64,000 nt of DNA, taken from NCBI GenBank assembly GCA_963763305.1, contig CAVXNP010000001.1, positions 1,798,001 through 1,862,000 on the forward strand, in the 5' to 3' direction. Shown one piece after another: positions 46,665 through 57,234 of the stretch. The translations under genes and the position numbers were made by a program. The notes beneath the pieces are model-generated. The model saw only the letters and a list, made by a program, of their open reading frames with translations. It had not been told where the DNA came from and ran no database searches. The first letter of the stretch is position 1. Every line of letters starts with the position of its first letter. This DNA comes from CAVXNP01 sp963763305. GTDB lineage: Bacteria; Pseudomonadota; Gammaproteobacteria; Xanthomonadales; Rhodanobacteraceae.

Positions 46665-46968
46665 GGCCTTGCAACTCCCCTGTCGCGCCAACGCTCCGCG
46701 AGCATGCGCAGGGCGTGTCTCAAAGTGCAAGATTGGCTGTACGCCTTACAGAGCTGAATCGGCGGCTCGCAGCCCAACGCGGGCTGATCGGCAGACTTTT
46801 CGCACCATACGCCGGGCGCGGTCGCAGCCCAACCTGAGCCCCCGTGCGCCTCCCCATTAGCCAGCGGGCCGGATTCGGGCGAAAATGGCGGTCTTGCCTT
46901 GGCCGTTCGCGCCGCTCCCCACGGTCGCGTTCGCCCTTATTCGATACGCCAGCCAGAGGTCGATGTCC
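46665..46968. other. Intergenic region between the cas1 relic and icd
   Basis: About 300 bases with no recognised gene. A short sequence, CGCAGCCCAAC, occurs twice (near 46768-46778 and 46822-46832). No type I-F CRISPR repeat is present. The icd ribosome-binding site (AGAGG) is at 46955-46959. Confidence 0.4.
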
Positions 46969-49197
<2,229 letters not shown>

Positions 49198-49268
49198 CGG
49201 CAAGGCGCAGGCCAAGCCTTGCTCGGGTATGGCGAGCGAGGCGGGCAAGCGGTTCAGGCAGGGCGCGC

Positions 49269-49496
49269 ATGGCTTCGGGCATCAAACAACTCAACACTTC
49301 GGTCATCCAGATGGACGAAGTGACCCAGCAGAACGCCGCTCTGGTGGAGGAAGCGGCAGCCGCCAGCCGCGCCATGCAGGAGCAGGCGATGGCGATGCAG
49401 CGCCATGTCGCCTACTTCCGGCTGGACGCGCCTGCGTCGGAGGCCGGGCAGCAGCGCAACGACGACGCGCTACCGGAACTGGCACTGGCCTCCTAA
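49269..49496 (+). pseudogene. C-terminal fragment of a methyl-accepting chemotaxis protein
   Basis: A 75-codon piece corresponding only to the last part of a chemoreceptor signalling domain: IKQLNTSVIQMDEVTQQNAA followed by LVEEAAAASRAMQEQA and a tail VAYFRLD. A complete receptor would have about 450 more residues, including the membrane and sensor regions, and none of this is present upstream, where icd ends at 49197. The fragment starts at an ATG but has no ribosome-binding site. It is a truncated relic. Confidence 0.85.
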
Positions 49497-49508
49497 CGCA
49501 GCGGCGTC

Positions 49509-49533
49509 GCCCGTCCGTTGCAGAAGGACGGGC
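49509..49533 (+). terminator. Hairpin after the chemoreceptor fragment
   Basis: GCCCGTCC and GGACGGGC form a perfect 8-bp stem with a 9-nt loop 12 bases past the fragment's stop. There is no T-tract, so terminator activity is uncertain. It may be the leftover terminator of the lost receptor gene. Confidence 0.4.
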
Positions 49534-49887
49534 CCGCCACCTGGCGAGATCGGCGCGATGCCGGCCCCGTTGAAACCGCGGTGACGCCGGCCTGCCGGGA
49601 TGCCGCTGTCCGGAAGACGGCTTCGGCGACAAGCGGGACCGCTGCGGAGTCCGCGGGCAGCCATCGGCGCGTGCCACCATCCGGGCGCCGACACGCCAGG
49701 CAGCATGCGTCCGGCGTTACCTGGCAAGCGGCGCTCGTCTCGGCGGCGCATGATGTGTGCGGCAGATGCCGGTGCGCAGGCGCGCGCGAACTCCGCGGCG
49801 TGGTCGCGGTCGGAGTCCGGTAGCGAGTGCCGGCCAACCAACCGATCGTTGCTCCGCCGTCCATACGCCGACCCAAGGAAGTGTCCC
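49534..49887. other. Intergenic region upstream of the TraB/GumN gene
   Basis: About 350 bases without a recognised gene or repeat. The only clear signal is the ribosome-binding site AAGGAA near 49874-49879, preceding the start at 49888. Confidence 0.4.
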
Positions 49888-50991
49888 ATGCGCGTCTTGT
49901 ACTCCCTGCTGCTGTGCGCGGGCGCCGGCAGCGCATTGGCCGCACCGCCGCCAGCGGCCACCCTGGCGCCCGCGCCGGCCACTTCGATTGCCACCCTGGC
50001 CACGGTCACGGTCAGCGGTGTGCAGCCGGGCCCCGGGTTGTGGAAGGTGTCGCGCGGCGACCACGTGCTGTGGGTACTGGGCACGGTGCGCCATTTGCCC
50101 AGGGACATGCAGTGGCAGTCGGCCCAGGTCGAGCGCACCTTGGCGCAGTCGCAGGAGCTGATCGAGCCACCGAGCCTGAAGCTGGATGCGAAGGTGGGCT
50201 TTTTCGGCAAGTTGTTGCTGTTGCCGGCGGCCTATGGTGCACGCAAGAACCCGAACGGACGCACCCTGCAACAGGTATTGCCACCGTCGATCTACGCGCG
50301 TTGGCGGGTACTCAGGCAGCGGTATCTGGGCCACGCCTGGGGAATCGAGCGCTGGCGGCCGATCTTTGCCGCAATCAAGCTCGAGCATGCGGCAGTCAAG
50401 GCGCATGGTCTGCGTAGTTCCGGTGCCGTGGAGTCGAGGGTCCGGGCACTGGCCAGGCAACATGGCCTCAAGCGCACCGCCACCGACTATCGCATCACCA
50501 TCGACAACCCGCGCCAGGCCATCCATGCGTTCGAGCAGGGCGGGCCTCATGACATCACCTGTTTCGCGCGCACCCTGCAGAACGTATCGCGTGACCTGCC
50601 GGCGATGGGCGCGCGCGCCAATGCCTGGGCAGTGGGCGACCTTGCCGCCCTGCGTGCCATGCCACAGAGCCACTACCGGGAGGCGTGCGCCGAGGCGTTG
50701 GGCAGCGCCGGGTTCGCCCGGGAGCTGGGGATCGGCGACGTGACGGCCATCATGCGAGAGCACTGGCTGCGGGCAGCGCGCGCCGCGCTGGCCCGCAACC
50801 GGCAGAGCTTCGCGCTGTTGCCGATGAACGACCTGCTGTCGGACCACGGCCTGCTCGCAGAGCTCGGCCGCCAGGGCTATGTCGTGGTGGCGCCGGATGC
50901 GGACGAGGTGGAGGGCGGGCAGCCGGCGCATGCAGGACCCGGGGCTGCGGCGGGCCATCGGTCGTCGGCCCGGCTGTCAGCAGGCCCTTGA
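49888..50991 (+). CDS. TraB/GumN family protein
   Basis: A 367-residue exported protein of the TraB/PrgY/GumN family. A signal peptide (LLLCAGAGSALA) and an Ala/Pro-rich spacer precede the domain, which starts with GLWKVSRGDHVLWVLGTVRH, the position of the family's conserved G-x-x-H motif. A second family element is near residue 230 (HAFEQGGPHDITCFARTL), and near the C-terminus RNRQSFALLPMNDLLSDHGL is typical. Members are proposed metal-dependent hydrolases; GumN lies in the xanthan cluster of Xanthomonas, but no polysaccharide genes are near here. Confidence 0.82.
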   Translation: MRVLYSLLLCAGAGSALAAPPPAATLAPAPATSIATLATVTVSGVQPGPGLWKVSRGDHVLWVLGTVRHLPRDMQWQSAQVERTLAQSQELIEPPSLKLDAKVGFFGKLLLLPAAYGARKNPNGRTLQQVLPPSIYARWRVLRQRYLGHAWGIERWRPIFAAIKLEHAAVKAHGLRSSGAVESRVRALARQHGLKRTATDYRITIDNPRQAIHAFEQGGPHDITCFARTLQNVSRDLPAMGARANAWAVGDLAALRAMPQSHYREACAEALGSAGFARELGIGDVTAIMREHWLRAARAALARNRQSFALLPMNDLLSDHGLLAELGRQGYVVVAPDADEVEGGQPAHAGPGAAAGHRSSARLSAGP

Positions 50992-51023
50992 CCTCCACAG
51001 CGTCTGGCCGCTGGGCGGCCGTG

Positions 51024-51047
51024 GTGGCTGAGGCCGCTCCCGCAGGG
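51024..51047. repeat. Single REP-type palindrome
   Basis: GTGGCTGAGGCCGCTCCCGCAG is an inverse copy of the GGAGCGGCTTCAGCC-type palindrome found at 40.0-40.4 kb. It lies between the stops of the convergent TraB/GumN and aldo/keto reductase genes. Confidence 0.65.
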
Positions 51048-51076
51048 GGGGGCGGGCGGGACGACCTGTGCCGGCC

Positions 51077-52042
51077 TCAGGCGCGTTGCTGCCCCGGTCC
51101 GGCGCTGGCCCGATTCAGTTGCGCGATCTCGGCGTCAGCGAGCTGCAGGCGGGCAGCGCCAATCAGTTCATGCAGCTGTTCCACGCTGGTGGCGCTGGCG
51201 ATCGGTGCGGTCAGTCCCGGTCGCGCCATCAGCCAGGCCAGCGCCACCTGGGCCGGAGTCGCCTGGTGGGCGGCGGCGACCTGGTCCAGTGCGTCCAGTA
51301 CCTGCAGCCCGTGCGGATCGAGGTGGCGCTGCACCGCGCCGCTGCGCGCAGCACTCTTGGACAGATCCGCCTGGCTGCGGTACTTGCCGCTGAGAAAGCC
51401 ACTGGCCAGCGCGTAGTAGCAGATCACGCCCAGCTGTTCGCGCCGCGCCAGCGGCTCCAGATCGTTTTCATAGCCGCTGCGGCTGACCAGGTTGTACTCC
51501 GGCTGGATCGACTCGTAGCGTGGCAGGCCCGCGTCGCGCGAGACCTGCAGGGCCTCGGCCAGCCGCCCGGCGCTGTAGTTGGAGGCGCCGATCACGCGCA
51601 CCTTGCCCTGGTCGATCAGTTGGCCGAATGCGGCCAGGGTCTCGTGCAGCGGGGTGTCCGCGTCGTCGGCGTGCGCCTGGTACAGGTCGATGCGGTCGGT
51701 CTGCAGGCGGCGCAGCGAGCCCTCCACGGCCTGGCGGATGTTGGTTGGCGACAGGCCCGGCTGCTCGCTCCACTTGCCGACCTTGGTGGCCAGCACCACC
51801 CGGTCGCGCTTGCCGCTATGTCGGAGCCAGCGGCCGATCAGCGTCTCCGATTCGCCACCGCGGTTGCCCGGCACCCAGGCCGGATAGACGTCGGCCGTAT
51901 CGACGAGGTTGAATCCGGCGTCGACGAACGCGTCCAGCAACGCGAACGCGCCCCGCTCGTCGACGGTCCAGCCGAAGACGTTGGCGCCGAAGGCGAGCGG
52001 AGCGACGGCGAGCGGGGAACGACCCAGGGGGCGCAGTTGCAT
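51077..52042 (-). CDS. Aldo/keto reductase
   Basis: A 321-residue NADPH-dependent oxidoreductase with a TIM-barrel fold. The catalytic tetrad is visible: Asp in NLVDTADVYPAW (with the catalytic Tyr), Lys in LATKVGKW, and a His-like position in LYQAHADD. The NADP-binding C-terminus contains the AWLMARPGLTAPIASATSVEQL segment. It resembles the general YajO/YghZ-like aldo/keto reductase branch; the substrate is unknown. GAGG lies 6 bases before the ATG at 52042. Confidence 0.93.
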   Translation of the reverse strand: MQLRPLGRSPLAVAPLAFGANVFGWTVDERGAFALLDAFVDAGFNLVDTADVYPAWVPGNRGGESETLIGRWLRHSGKRDRVVLATKVGKWSEQPGLSPTNIRQAVEGSLRRLQTDRIDLYQAHADDADTPLHETLAAFGQLIDQGKVRVIGASNYSAGRLAEALQVSRDAGLPRYESIQPEYNLVSRSGYENDLEPLARREQLGVICYYALASGFLSGKYRSQADLSKSAARSGAVQRHLDPHGLQVLDALDQVAAAHQATPAQVALAWLMARPGLTAPIASATSVEQLHELIGAARLQLADAEIAQLNRASAGPGQQRA

Positions 52043-52097
52043 GACATACCTCGGAACCGGAGCGATCCATCCGAGATGGGTCGCCGGCGGCGTGGAG

Positions 52098-52280
52098 TCA
52101 AGCGCAGGCCGGTCCCACGCAGTCGCCCGGGCGGGGTTGGCATGCATCCGATGCGGGTGCCTTTTGGCCCGGAGCAGTCCCGCTCTCGGTCCGCTGCGGC
52201 GCATCCGCGCGCCACTGCAGCGTGCTGCGGTCGATCAGGTAGCCATGCAGGTACAAAAGGTCGGTCCAGATGGAAGTCAT
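52098..52280 (-). CDS. Small hypothetical protein (60 aa)
   Basis: A 60-codon ORF starting MTSIWTDLLYLHGYLIDRST with GAGG about 9 bases upstream. The first 25 residues look like a folded amphipathic unit (WTDLLYLHGYL), and the rest is low-complexity and Cys-containing. It lies in the divergent region between the aldo/keto reductase and the LysR gene. No family is recognised, and the call rests on the start signal and the protein-like N-terminus. Confidence 0.4.
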   Translation of the reverse strand: MTSIWTDLLYLHGYLIDRSTLQWRADAPQRTESGTAPGQKAPASDACQPRPGDCVGPACA

Positions 52281-52352
52281 AGGGGATGCCTCGCCGCGCT
52301 GCTCTGTGTGGGGTGGCTCAAGATAGAGGGCCGCGCAGCCCCTAAAAAGCGA

Positions 52353-52373
52353 TATATTCGCAAGCCTGGCTTG
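52353..52373 (+). promoter_or_regulatory. -10 element and palindrome upstream of the LysR gene
   Basis: TATATT (52353-52358) is a plausible -10 box. It is followed by the perfect palindrome CAAGCC-T-GGCTTG (52361-52373), ending 13 bases before the LysR start. This is a reasonable autoregulatory site, but the T-N11-A LysR box cannot be assigned with certainty. Confidence 0.45.
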
Positions 52374-52386
52374 AGGGATTCTCAAC

Positions 52387-53307
52387 ATGGGCAAGGTGCC
52401 GCTGGGTCTGTTGCAGCAGTTCGTCCAGGTGGCCCGTCTGGGCAACCTGTCGCGCGCCGCGGAGCAGGCCAACCTCACCGTGAGTGCGCTCAGTCACCAG
52501 ATCCGCCAGCTCGAGGAGCGGCTGGAGCGGCGCTTGTTCGAGCGGGGCCCGCGGGGGGTCAGCCTCACGGTGGAGGGCTGCACGCTGCTGGAGGCGGTCG
52601 GCGAGCACCTGGACGGCCTGGAACATGCGCTGTCGCGTTACCGCACCCGCCATCACGACGGGCTGACCCTCAGCGCCAGCCCCGGCATCATGTCCAGCTG
52701 GCTGCTGCCGCGCCTGCCACGCCTGGTGGCGGCTTATCCCGAGCTGGAGCTCAACCTGCAATCGGGTTCCGCGCTGGTGGATTTCCAGCGCGAGCCGGTC
52801 GATGCGGCGCTGCGTTACGGTCGCGGGCAATGGCCGGGGCTGACCAGCGAGCGTCTGTTCGGCGAGTGGATCGCGCCGGTGGCGGCTCCCGAACTGATCG
52901 CGCGCATGGGCGAGGCCGATCGAAACGACCTGTCGCAGTGGCCGTTGCTGGGCGACCCCAACCGAAGCAATCGCTGGCTGGACTGGTTTGCGCACTACGG
53001 CGGCACGCCGCCCGCGCGCTATGTGGCGCACTTCGACACGGTCGATGCGCTGCGCCATGCGGCACTGGAGGGGCTGGGCGTGGGCCTGGGCCGGCTGGTG
53101 ACCAGCAAGTCGCTGATCGACGCCGGGCGCCTGCAGGTCCTGGGCGAGCACTATCTGGCGGTGCCGGAGGCTTACTGGCTGGTGTATCCGGCGCGCTCAG
53201 AAGGCCATCGCGGGTTGCAGCGGTTCCGCGAATGGCTGCTGGCCGAGGCGCAGGACTATTGCCGGCAGATTCCCGCGCTGGCCCGGCAGCTTGAACCGGT
53301 TGACTGA
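52387..53307 (+). CDS. LysR family transcriptional regulator
   Basis: A 306-residue LysR-type regulator. The N-terminal winged helix-turn-helix (residues about 5-63) shows LLQQFVQVARLGNLSRAAEQ and LTVSALSHQIRQLEERLERR. The C-terminal periplasmic-binding-like effector domain resembles the GcvA branch (LVDFQREPVDAALRYGRGQW). GAGGG lies 9 bases upstream of ATG. The gene is 77 bases upstream of the formaldehyde dehydrogenase gene in the same direction and divergent from a small ORF, so either is a candidate target. Confidence 0.92.
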   Translation: MGKVPLGLLQQFVQVARLGNLSRAAEQANLTVSALSHQIRQLEERLERRLFERGPRGVSLTVEGCTLLEAVGEHLDGLEHALSRYRTRHHDGLTLSASPGIMSSWLLPRLPRLVAAYPELELNLQSGSALVDFQREPVDAALRYGRGQWPGLTSERLFGEWIAPVAAPELIARMGEADRNDLSQWPLLGDPNRSNRWLDWFAHYGGTPPARYVAHFDTVDALRHAALEGLGVGLGRLVTSKSLIDAGRLQVLGEHYLAVPEAYWLVYPARSEGHRGLQRFREWLLAEAQDYCRQIPALARQLEPVD

Positions 53308-53384
53308 GCGGTTGCCTGCTTGGCCGTCCCGGCGCAGCGGCTACCATGGTGGTTTCGAATCCGCCTTTCCGTCAGGAGTCCGCC

Positions 53385-54497
53385 ATGAAATCACGCGCCG
53401 CCGTTGCCTGGGAAGCAGGCCAGCCCTTGTCGATCGAGCAGGTGGACGTTGCCGGACCGAAGGCCGGCGAGGTGCTGGTGCGCATCGTCGCCACCGGGGT
53501 CTGCCACACCGATGCGTTCACCCTGTCCGGCGCTGATCCGGAAGGCCTGTTTCCCGCCATCCTTGGGCACGAGGGCGGCGGCGTCGTCGAGGAGGTGGGC
53601 GAGGGCGTGACCTCGCTCAGGCCGGGCGACCATGTGATCCCGCTGTACACGCCCGAGTGCGGGCAGTGCGAATACTGCCTGTCGGGCAAGACCAACCTGT
53701 GCCAGCGCATCCGCGTCACCCAGGGCCAGGGCCTGATGCCCGATGGCACCTCGCGTTTCTCGATCGACGGCAAGCCGATCCGCCACTACATGGGAACCAG
53801 CACGTTCAGCGAATACACCGTGCTGCCGGAAATCGCGCTGGCGAAGATCAACCCGGCCGCGCCGCTGGAGAAGGTCTGCCTGCTTGGCTGCGGAATCACC
53901 ACCGGCATTGGCGCGGTGCTCAATACGGCCAAGGTGGAGGCCGGTGCATCGGTGGCGGTGTTCGGGCTCGGCGGCATCGGCCTGTCGGTGGTGCAGGGCG
54001 CGGTGATGGCCCAGGCTGGCCGCATCGTGGTGGTCGACACCAATCCGGACAAGTTCGAGATGGCGCGCCTGCTCGGTGCCACCGACTGCATCAATCCGAA
54101 GGACTATCCGGACACGCCGATTCAGCAGGTCGTCGTCGACCTTACCGATGGCGGGGTGGACTATTCGTTCGAGTGCATCGGCAACGTGCAGGTGATGCGT
54201 GCGGCGTTGGAGTGCTGCCACAAGGGCTGGGGCGAGTCGGTGATCATCGGTGTCGCCGGCGCCGGGCAGGAAATCAGCACCCGGCCGTTCCAGCTGGTCA
54301 CCGGCCGGGTCTGGCGCGGCTCCGCCTTCGGCGGGGTCAAGGGTCGCTCGCAGCTGCCCGGCTATGTCGACCGCTACATGGCCGGCGAGATCAAGATCGA
54401 CCAGATGATCACCCAGGTGATGCCGCTGGAGCGCATCAACGAGGCGTTCGAGCTGATGCACCAGGGCAAGGTGATCCGTTCGGTGATCCATTTCTGA
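53385..54497 (+). CDS. adhC: S-(hydroxymethyl)glutathione dehydrogenase / class III alcohol dehydrogenase
   Basis: A 370-residue zinc-dependent enzyme that oxidises the glutathione-formaldehyde adduct to S-formylglutathione using NAD+, the first step of formaldehyde detoxification. Catalytic zinc ligands are Cys40 (TGVCHTDAFT), His62 (GHEGGG) and a later Cys (LLGCGITTG). Structural zinc cysteines are 92, 95, 98 and 106 (ECGQCEYC...NLC). The Rossmann motif is FGLGGIGLSVVQG. The start at 53385 follows CAGGAG. The usual partner, S-formylglutathione hydrolase, is not adjacent. Confidence 0.95.
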   Translation: MKSRAAVAWEAGQPLSIEQVDVAGPKAGEVLVRIVATGVCHTDAFTLSGADPEGLFPAILGHEGGGVVEEVGEGVTSLRPGDHVIPLYTPECGQCEYCLSGKTNLCQRIRVTQGQGLMPDGTSRFSIDGKPIRHYMGTSTFSEYTVLPEIALAKINPAAPLEKVCLLGCGITTGIGAVLNTAKVEAGASVAVFGLGGIGLSVVQGAVMAQAGRIVVVDTNPDKFEMARLLGATDCINPKDYPDTPIQQVVVDLTDGGVDYSFECIGNVQVMRAALECCHKGWGESVIIGVAGAGQEISTRPFQLVTGRVWRGSAFGGVKGRSQLPGYVDRYMAGEIKIDQMITQVMPLERINEAFELMHQGKVIRSVIHF

Positions 54498-54643
54498 AGA
54501 TGCATCGGTCGACCCGGGCGGCAGCGCCATGAGGGCCTGAACGGCGGCGTGCCGGCTTGACCTACAATGGGTGCCTCGGCAGGCCGGCGCGCCCGCTGCA
54601 TGCGACCTTCCCACTCTCACCTGCCGCGGCAAACGGAGTTTCC

Positions 54644-55546
54644 ATGAAACATGCCTTGTTGCTCGGCCTGGCCGCACTCGCCCTGATGGCGTGCAGCAGG
54701 CAGGCGCCCGCGCTGGATCAGGACCAGCCGGTCGACGCGCTGGTCCCGCCCACCAGTGCCAGCGCCTATACCGCCAGCCAGCTCGACCAGGTGTTGACCG
54801 ACGACTGGCGTCCCGCCGCCGACCGTGCCCGCGATCGCTACCGGCATCCGAAGGACACGCTGGCATTCTTCGGCCTGCAACCGGATCAGACGGTGATCGA
54901 GATCACCCCCGGCGGCGGCTGGTACAGCCGGATCCTGGCGCCACTGCTGCGGGATGACGGCCGCTATATCGCCGCGGTGCAGGCGCGCGGCAGCGGCGAG
55001 GAGGCGGGCGACGGCGGTTTGCGTGCCCGTTTTGCGGCCGACCCGGCGCATTACGGCCCCGCTGCCGTGCGTGTATTCGATCCGAAGGCGCCGGTACTGG
55101 GACCGGCCGGCTCGGCCGACCAGGTGCTGACCTTCCGCAATGCGCACAACTGGGTCCAGGCCGGCACCGCGCCGGCCATGTTCAAGGCGTTTTTCCGGGT
55201 GCTGAAGCCCGGGGGCGTGCTGGGACTGGTGGATCATCGCGCCAGCCCCGGCAGCTTGCTGGGCGATGACATCCGCGACGGCTACCTGCCGACCGACTAT
55301 GTGGTGAAGCTGGCCCGCGATGCCGGGTTCGAGCTGGAGGCCAGCAGCGAGATCAACGCCAACCGCGCCGACGACCACGACCATCCCAAGGGCGTGTGGA
55401 CACTGCCGCCGACCTTGAGCCTGGGCGAGCAGGACAAGGCGCGTTACCTGGCGATCGGCGAGTCCGACCGGATGACGCTGCGGTTCGTGAAGCCGTCGCT
55501 GCCGGCAACCGCCGGCTCGGCTGCCACTGCCGCTTCGGCGCGCTGA
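54644..55546 (+). CDS. Predicted lipoprotein with class I methyltransferase fold
   Basis: A 300-residue protein with a clear lipoprotein signal (LLGLAALALMACS, lipobox LMAC). The mature part resembles a SAM-dependent methyltransferase: TVIEITPGGGWYSRILAPLL in the motif I position, then a FFRVLKPGGVLGLVDHRA segment. Export to the periplasm or outer membrane is odd for such a fold because SAM is cytosolic. Related exported 'methyltransferases' are known in proteobacteria without an assigned activity. It follows adhC by 146 bases with its own ribosome-binding site (GGAG). Confidence 0.82.
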   Translation: MKHALLLGLAALALMACSRQAPALDQDQPVDALVPPTSASAYTASQLDQVLTDDWRPAADRARDRYRHPKDTLAFFGLQPDQTVIEITPGGGWYSRILAPLLRDDGRYIAAVQARGSGEEAGDGGLRARFAADPAHYGPAAVRVFDPKAPVLGPAGSADQVLTFRNAHNWVQAGTAPAMFKAFFRVLKPGGVLGLVDHRASPGSLLGDDIRDGYLPTDYVVKLARDAGFELEASSEINANRADDHDHPKGVWTLPPTLSLGEQDKARYLAIGESDRMTLRFVKPSLPATAGSAATAASAR

Positions 55547-55562
55547 GCGTCGGCCAGCGGGC

Positions 55563-56096
55563 GTGCTGGTCGCACTCAACAAGCCCTACGGCGTGCTGTG
55601 CCAGTTCACCGACGCCCAGGGGCGGCCCACGCTGGCCGCCTACGTCCATGCGAAGGACGTCTACCCGGCCGGGCGTCTCGACCACGACAGCGAGGGCCTG
55701 CTGCTGTTGACCGACGATGGCCGGCTGGCACACCGGCTCACCGATCCGCGGCACAAGCAACCGAAAACCTACCTGGTGCAGGTCGACGGCGCGGTGACCG
55801 CCGATGCCGTTGCGGCCCTGCGCCGGGGGGTGATGCTCAAGGACGGGATGACGCGCCCGGCCGAAGCCCACGCCATTGCCGAGCCGGACTGGCTCTGGCC
55901 GCGTAATCCGCCGGTCCGCTTCCGCAAGGCGATTCCCACCAGCTGGTTGCGGATCGTGCTGCGCGAAGGGCGCAACCGACAGGTGCGCCGGATGACTGCG
56001 GCAGTCGGCTTTCCCACCCTGAGGCTGATCCGCGAGCGCATCGGCGAGCATGCCCTGGACGGCCTGGCGCCGGGGGAAACCCGCGTGCTGGCATGA
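55563..56096 (+). CDS. rluE: 23S rRNA pseudouridine synthase, RsuA/RluE family
   Basis: A 177-residue pseudouridine synthase of the RsuA family. The catalytic Asp lies in the motif GRLDHDSEGLLLLTDDG near residues 38-54, and the C-terminal REGRNRQVRRMTAAVG motif is intact. The absence of an N-terminal S4 domain and the short length match RluE, which modifies 23S U2457 in E. coli. The start codon is GTG (VLVALNKPYGVLCQF), 14 bases after the previous gene. Confidence 0.92.
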   Translation: MLVALNKPYGVLCQFTDAQGRPTLAAYVHAKDVYPAGRLDHDSEGLLLLTDDGRLAHRLTDPRHKQPKTYLVQVDGAVTADAVAALRRGVMLKDGMTRPAEAHAIAEPDWLWPRNPPVRFRKAIPTSWLRIVLREGRNRQVRRMTAAVGFPTLRLIRERIGEHALDGLAPGETRVLA

Positions 56097-56275
56097 ACCT
56101 TTTCGAACCGTCGCGGTAGCTGGGGCGAGCGCGCCAAACTGACATCGCGCGGCTCTGAACGACGCAACCGTCGGGTCTTCCGGCCCCGGAGGCAGGATCC
56201 GGCGCTTGGCGTTGCGGGGCTGACACGAACCTGACGTTCCCGTTTCCGTTCCTTCGGGGATTGCCCACCCAGGCC

Positions 56276-57061
56276 TCAGACCCCGAAAAACGCCGCCGCG
56301 GCGGCCGTGCTGTGGGCGGCGGTGATCTCCACGGGTTCGTTCCGATCGCGGGCGATCTCCTCGCAGATGTGGCGCAGGTACATCGGCTCGTTGCGACGGT
56401 GCTTCGGCTGTGGCCGCACCGTGCGCGGCAGCAGGTACGGCGCATCGGTCTCGATCAGCAGGCGCCCGGCGGGAATCTCCCGCACGAATGCGCGCAGGTG
56501 GGTGCCGCGACGCTCGTCGCAGATCCAGCCGGTGATGCCGATGTGGCAATCCAGCGCCAGGTAGTCGCGCAGTGCTTCGCGGGTGTCGGTGAAGCAGTGC
56601 ACCACCGCCGCCGGAACCCGATCCCGGTAGCGCCGAAGCAGCGCCAGGAAATCCTCATGCGCATCCCGCTGGTGCAGGAACAGCGGCTTGCCCAGGTCCG
56701 CCGCAATCCGCAACTGCCGCTCGAACACGGCCAGCTGCACTTCGCGCGGTGAATAATTGCGATGGTAGTCCAGCCCCGTTTCGCCGACCGCGCGGACCGG
56801 CGCCAGCGTGGCCAGCTCGCGCAGCCGCGTGTCGGTGGCGTCGTCGTAGTCGATGGCGTGATGCGGGTGCACCCCTGCGGTCGCGTACAGCACGCCTGGA
56901 TGGGCGTGTGCCAGTGCCAGCGCCTGTTCGCTGCCCTCGCGCGAGGCGCCGGTGACCATCATCCGTTGCACGCCCTGTGCGGCGGCGCGGTGCAGCAGCG
57001 CTTCCAGGTCATGGGCAAACGACTCGTGGGTGAGGTTGGCGCCAATGTCGAACAGTTGCAT
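56276..57061 (-). CDS. tatD: TatD family metal-dependent hydrolase
   Basis: A 261-residue TIM-barrel nuclease/hydrolase of the TatD family, a metal-dependent DNase. Metal-ligand motifs are in order: FDIGANLTHESF at the N-terminus, AGVHPHHA near 65, VGETGLDYHRN near 92, FLHQRDAHED near 127, VVHCFT near 152, and IETDAPYL near 205. It resembles E. coli TatD closely in layout. It is convergent with rluE, with 179 bases between stops in which nothing further was recognised. Confidence 0.92.
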   Translation of the reverse strand: MQLFDIGANLTHESFAHDLEALLHRAAAQGVQRMMVTGASREGSEQALALAHAHPGVLYATAGVHPHHAIDYDDATDTRLRELATLAPVRAVGETGLDYHRNYSPREVQLAVFERQLRIAADLGKPLFLHQRDAHEDFLALLRRYRDRVPAAVVHCFTDTREALRDYLALDCHIGITGWICDERRGTHLRAFVREIPAGRLLIETDAPYLLPRTVRPQPKHRRNEPMYLRHICEEIARDRNEPVEITAAHSTAAAAAFFGV

Positions 57062-57152
57062 GCGTGAGCTTCCAGTTTAAAACGAAAATTGAGGTGCCGG
57101 TCTCGGAATTTTTCCAATAGACCCGCTAGCGGTAGGTTCGCTAGCCTCGGTA

Positions 57153-57215
57153 GTGTCCGCTCCATTGTCGGCGGACCTCCATTCCCGCCGTCAGCCAAGG
57201 CCGACGCGCGGACAC
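57153..57215 (+). promoter_or_regulatory. Inverted repeat in the leader of the M4 protease gene
   Basis: GTGTCCGC (57153-57160) and GCGGACAC (57208-57215) are perfect complements, enclosing 47 bases, and the right arm lies 20 bases before the start codon. A second short palindrome-like pair, GCTAGCGG / CGCTAGCC, precedes it at 57125-57145. Upstream (57070-57115) is an AT-rich stretch that could hold the promoter. The function is unproven. Confidence 0.4.
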
Positions 57216-57234
57216 GGTATTACAGGGGAAACAT

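Noticed and set aside
54540..54570. Promoter TTGACC...TACAAT upstream of the lipoprotein gene
   Set aside because: The two boxes are directly adjacent instead of 16-18 bases apart, so they cannot form one sigma-70 promoter.
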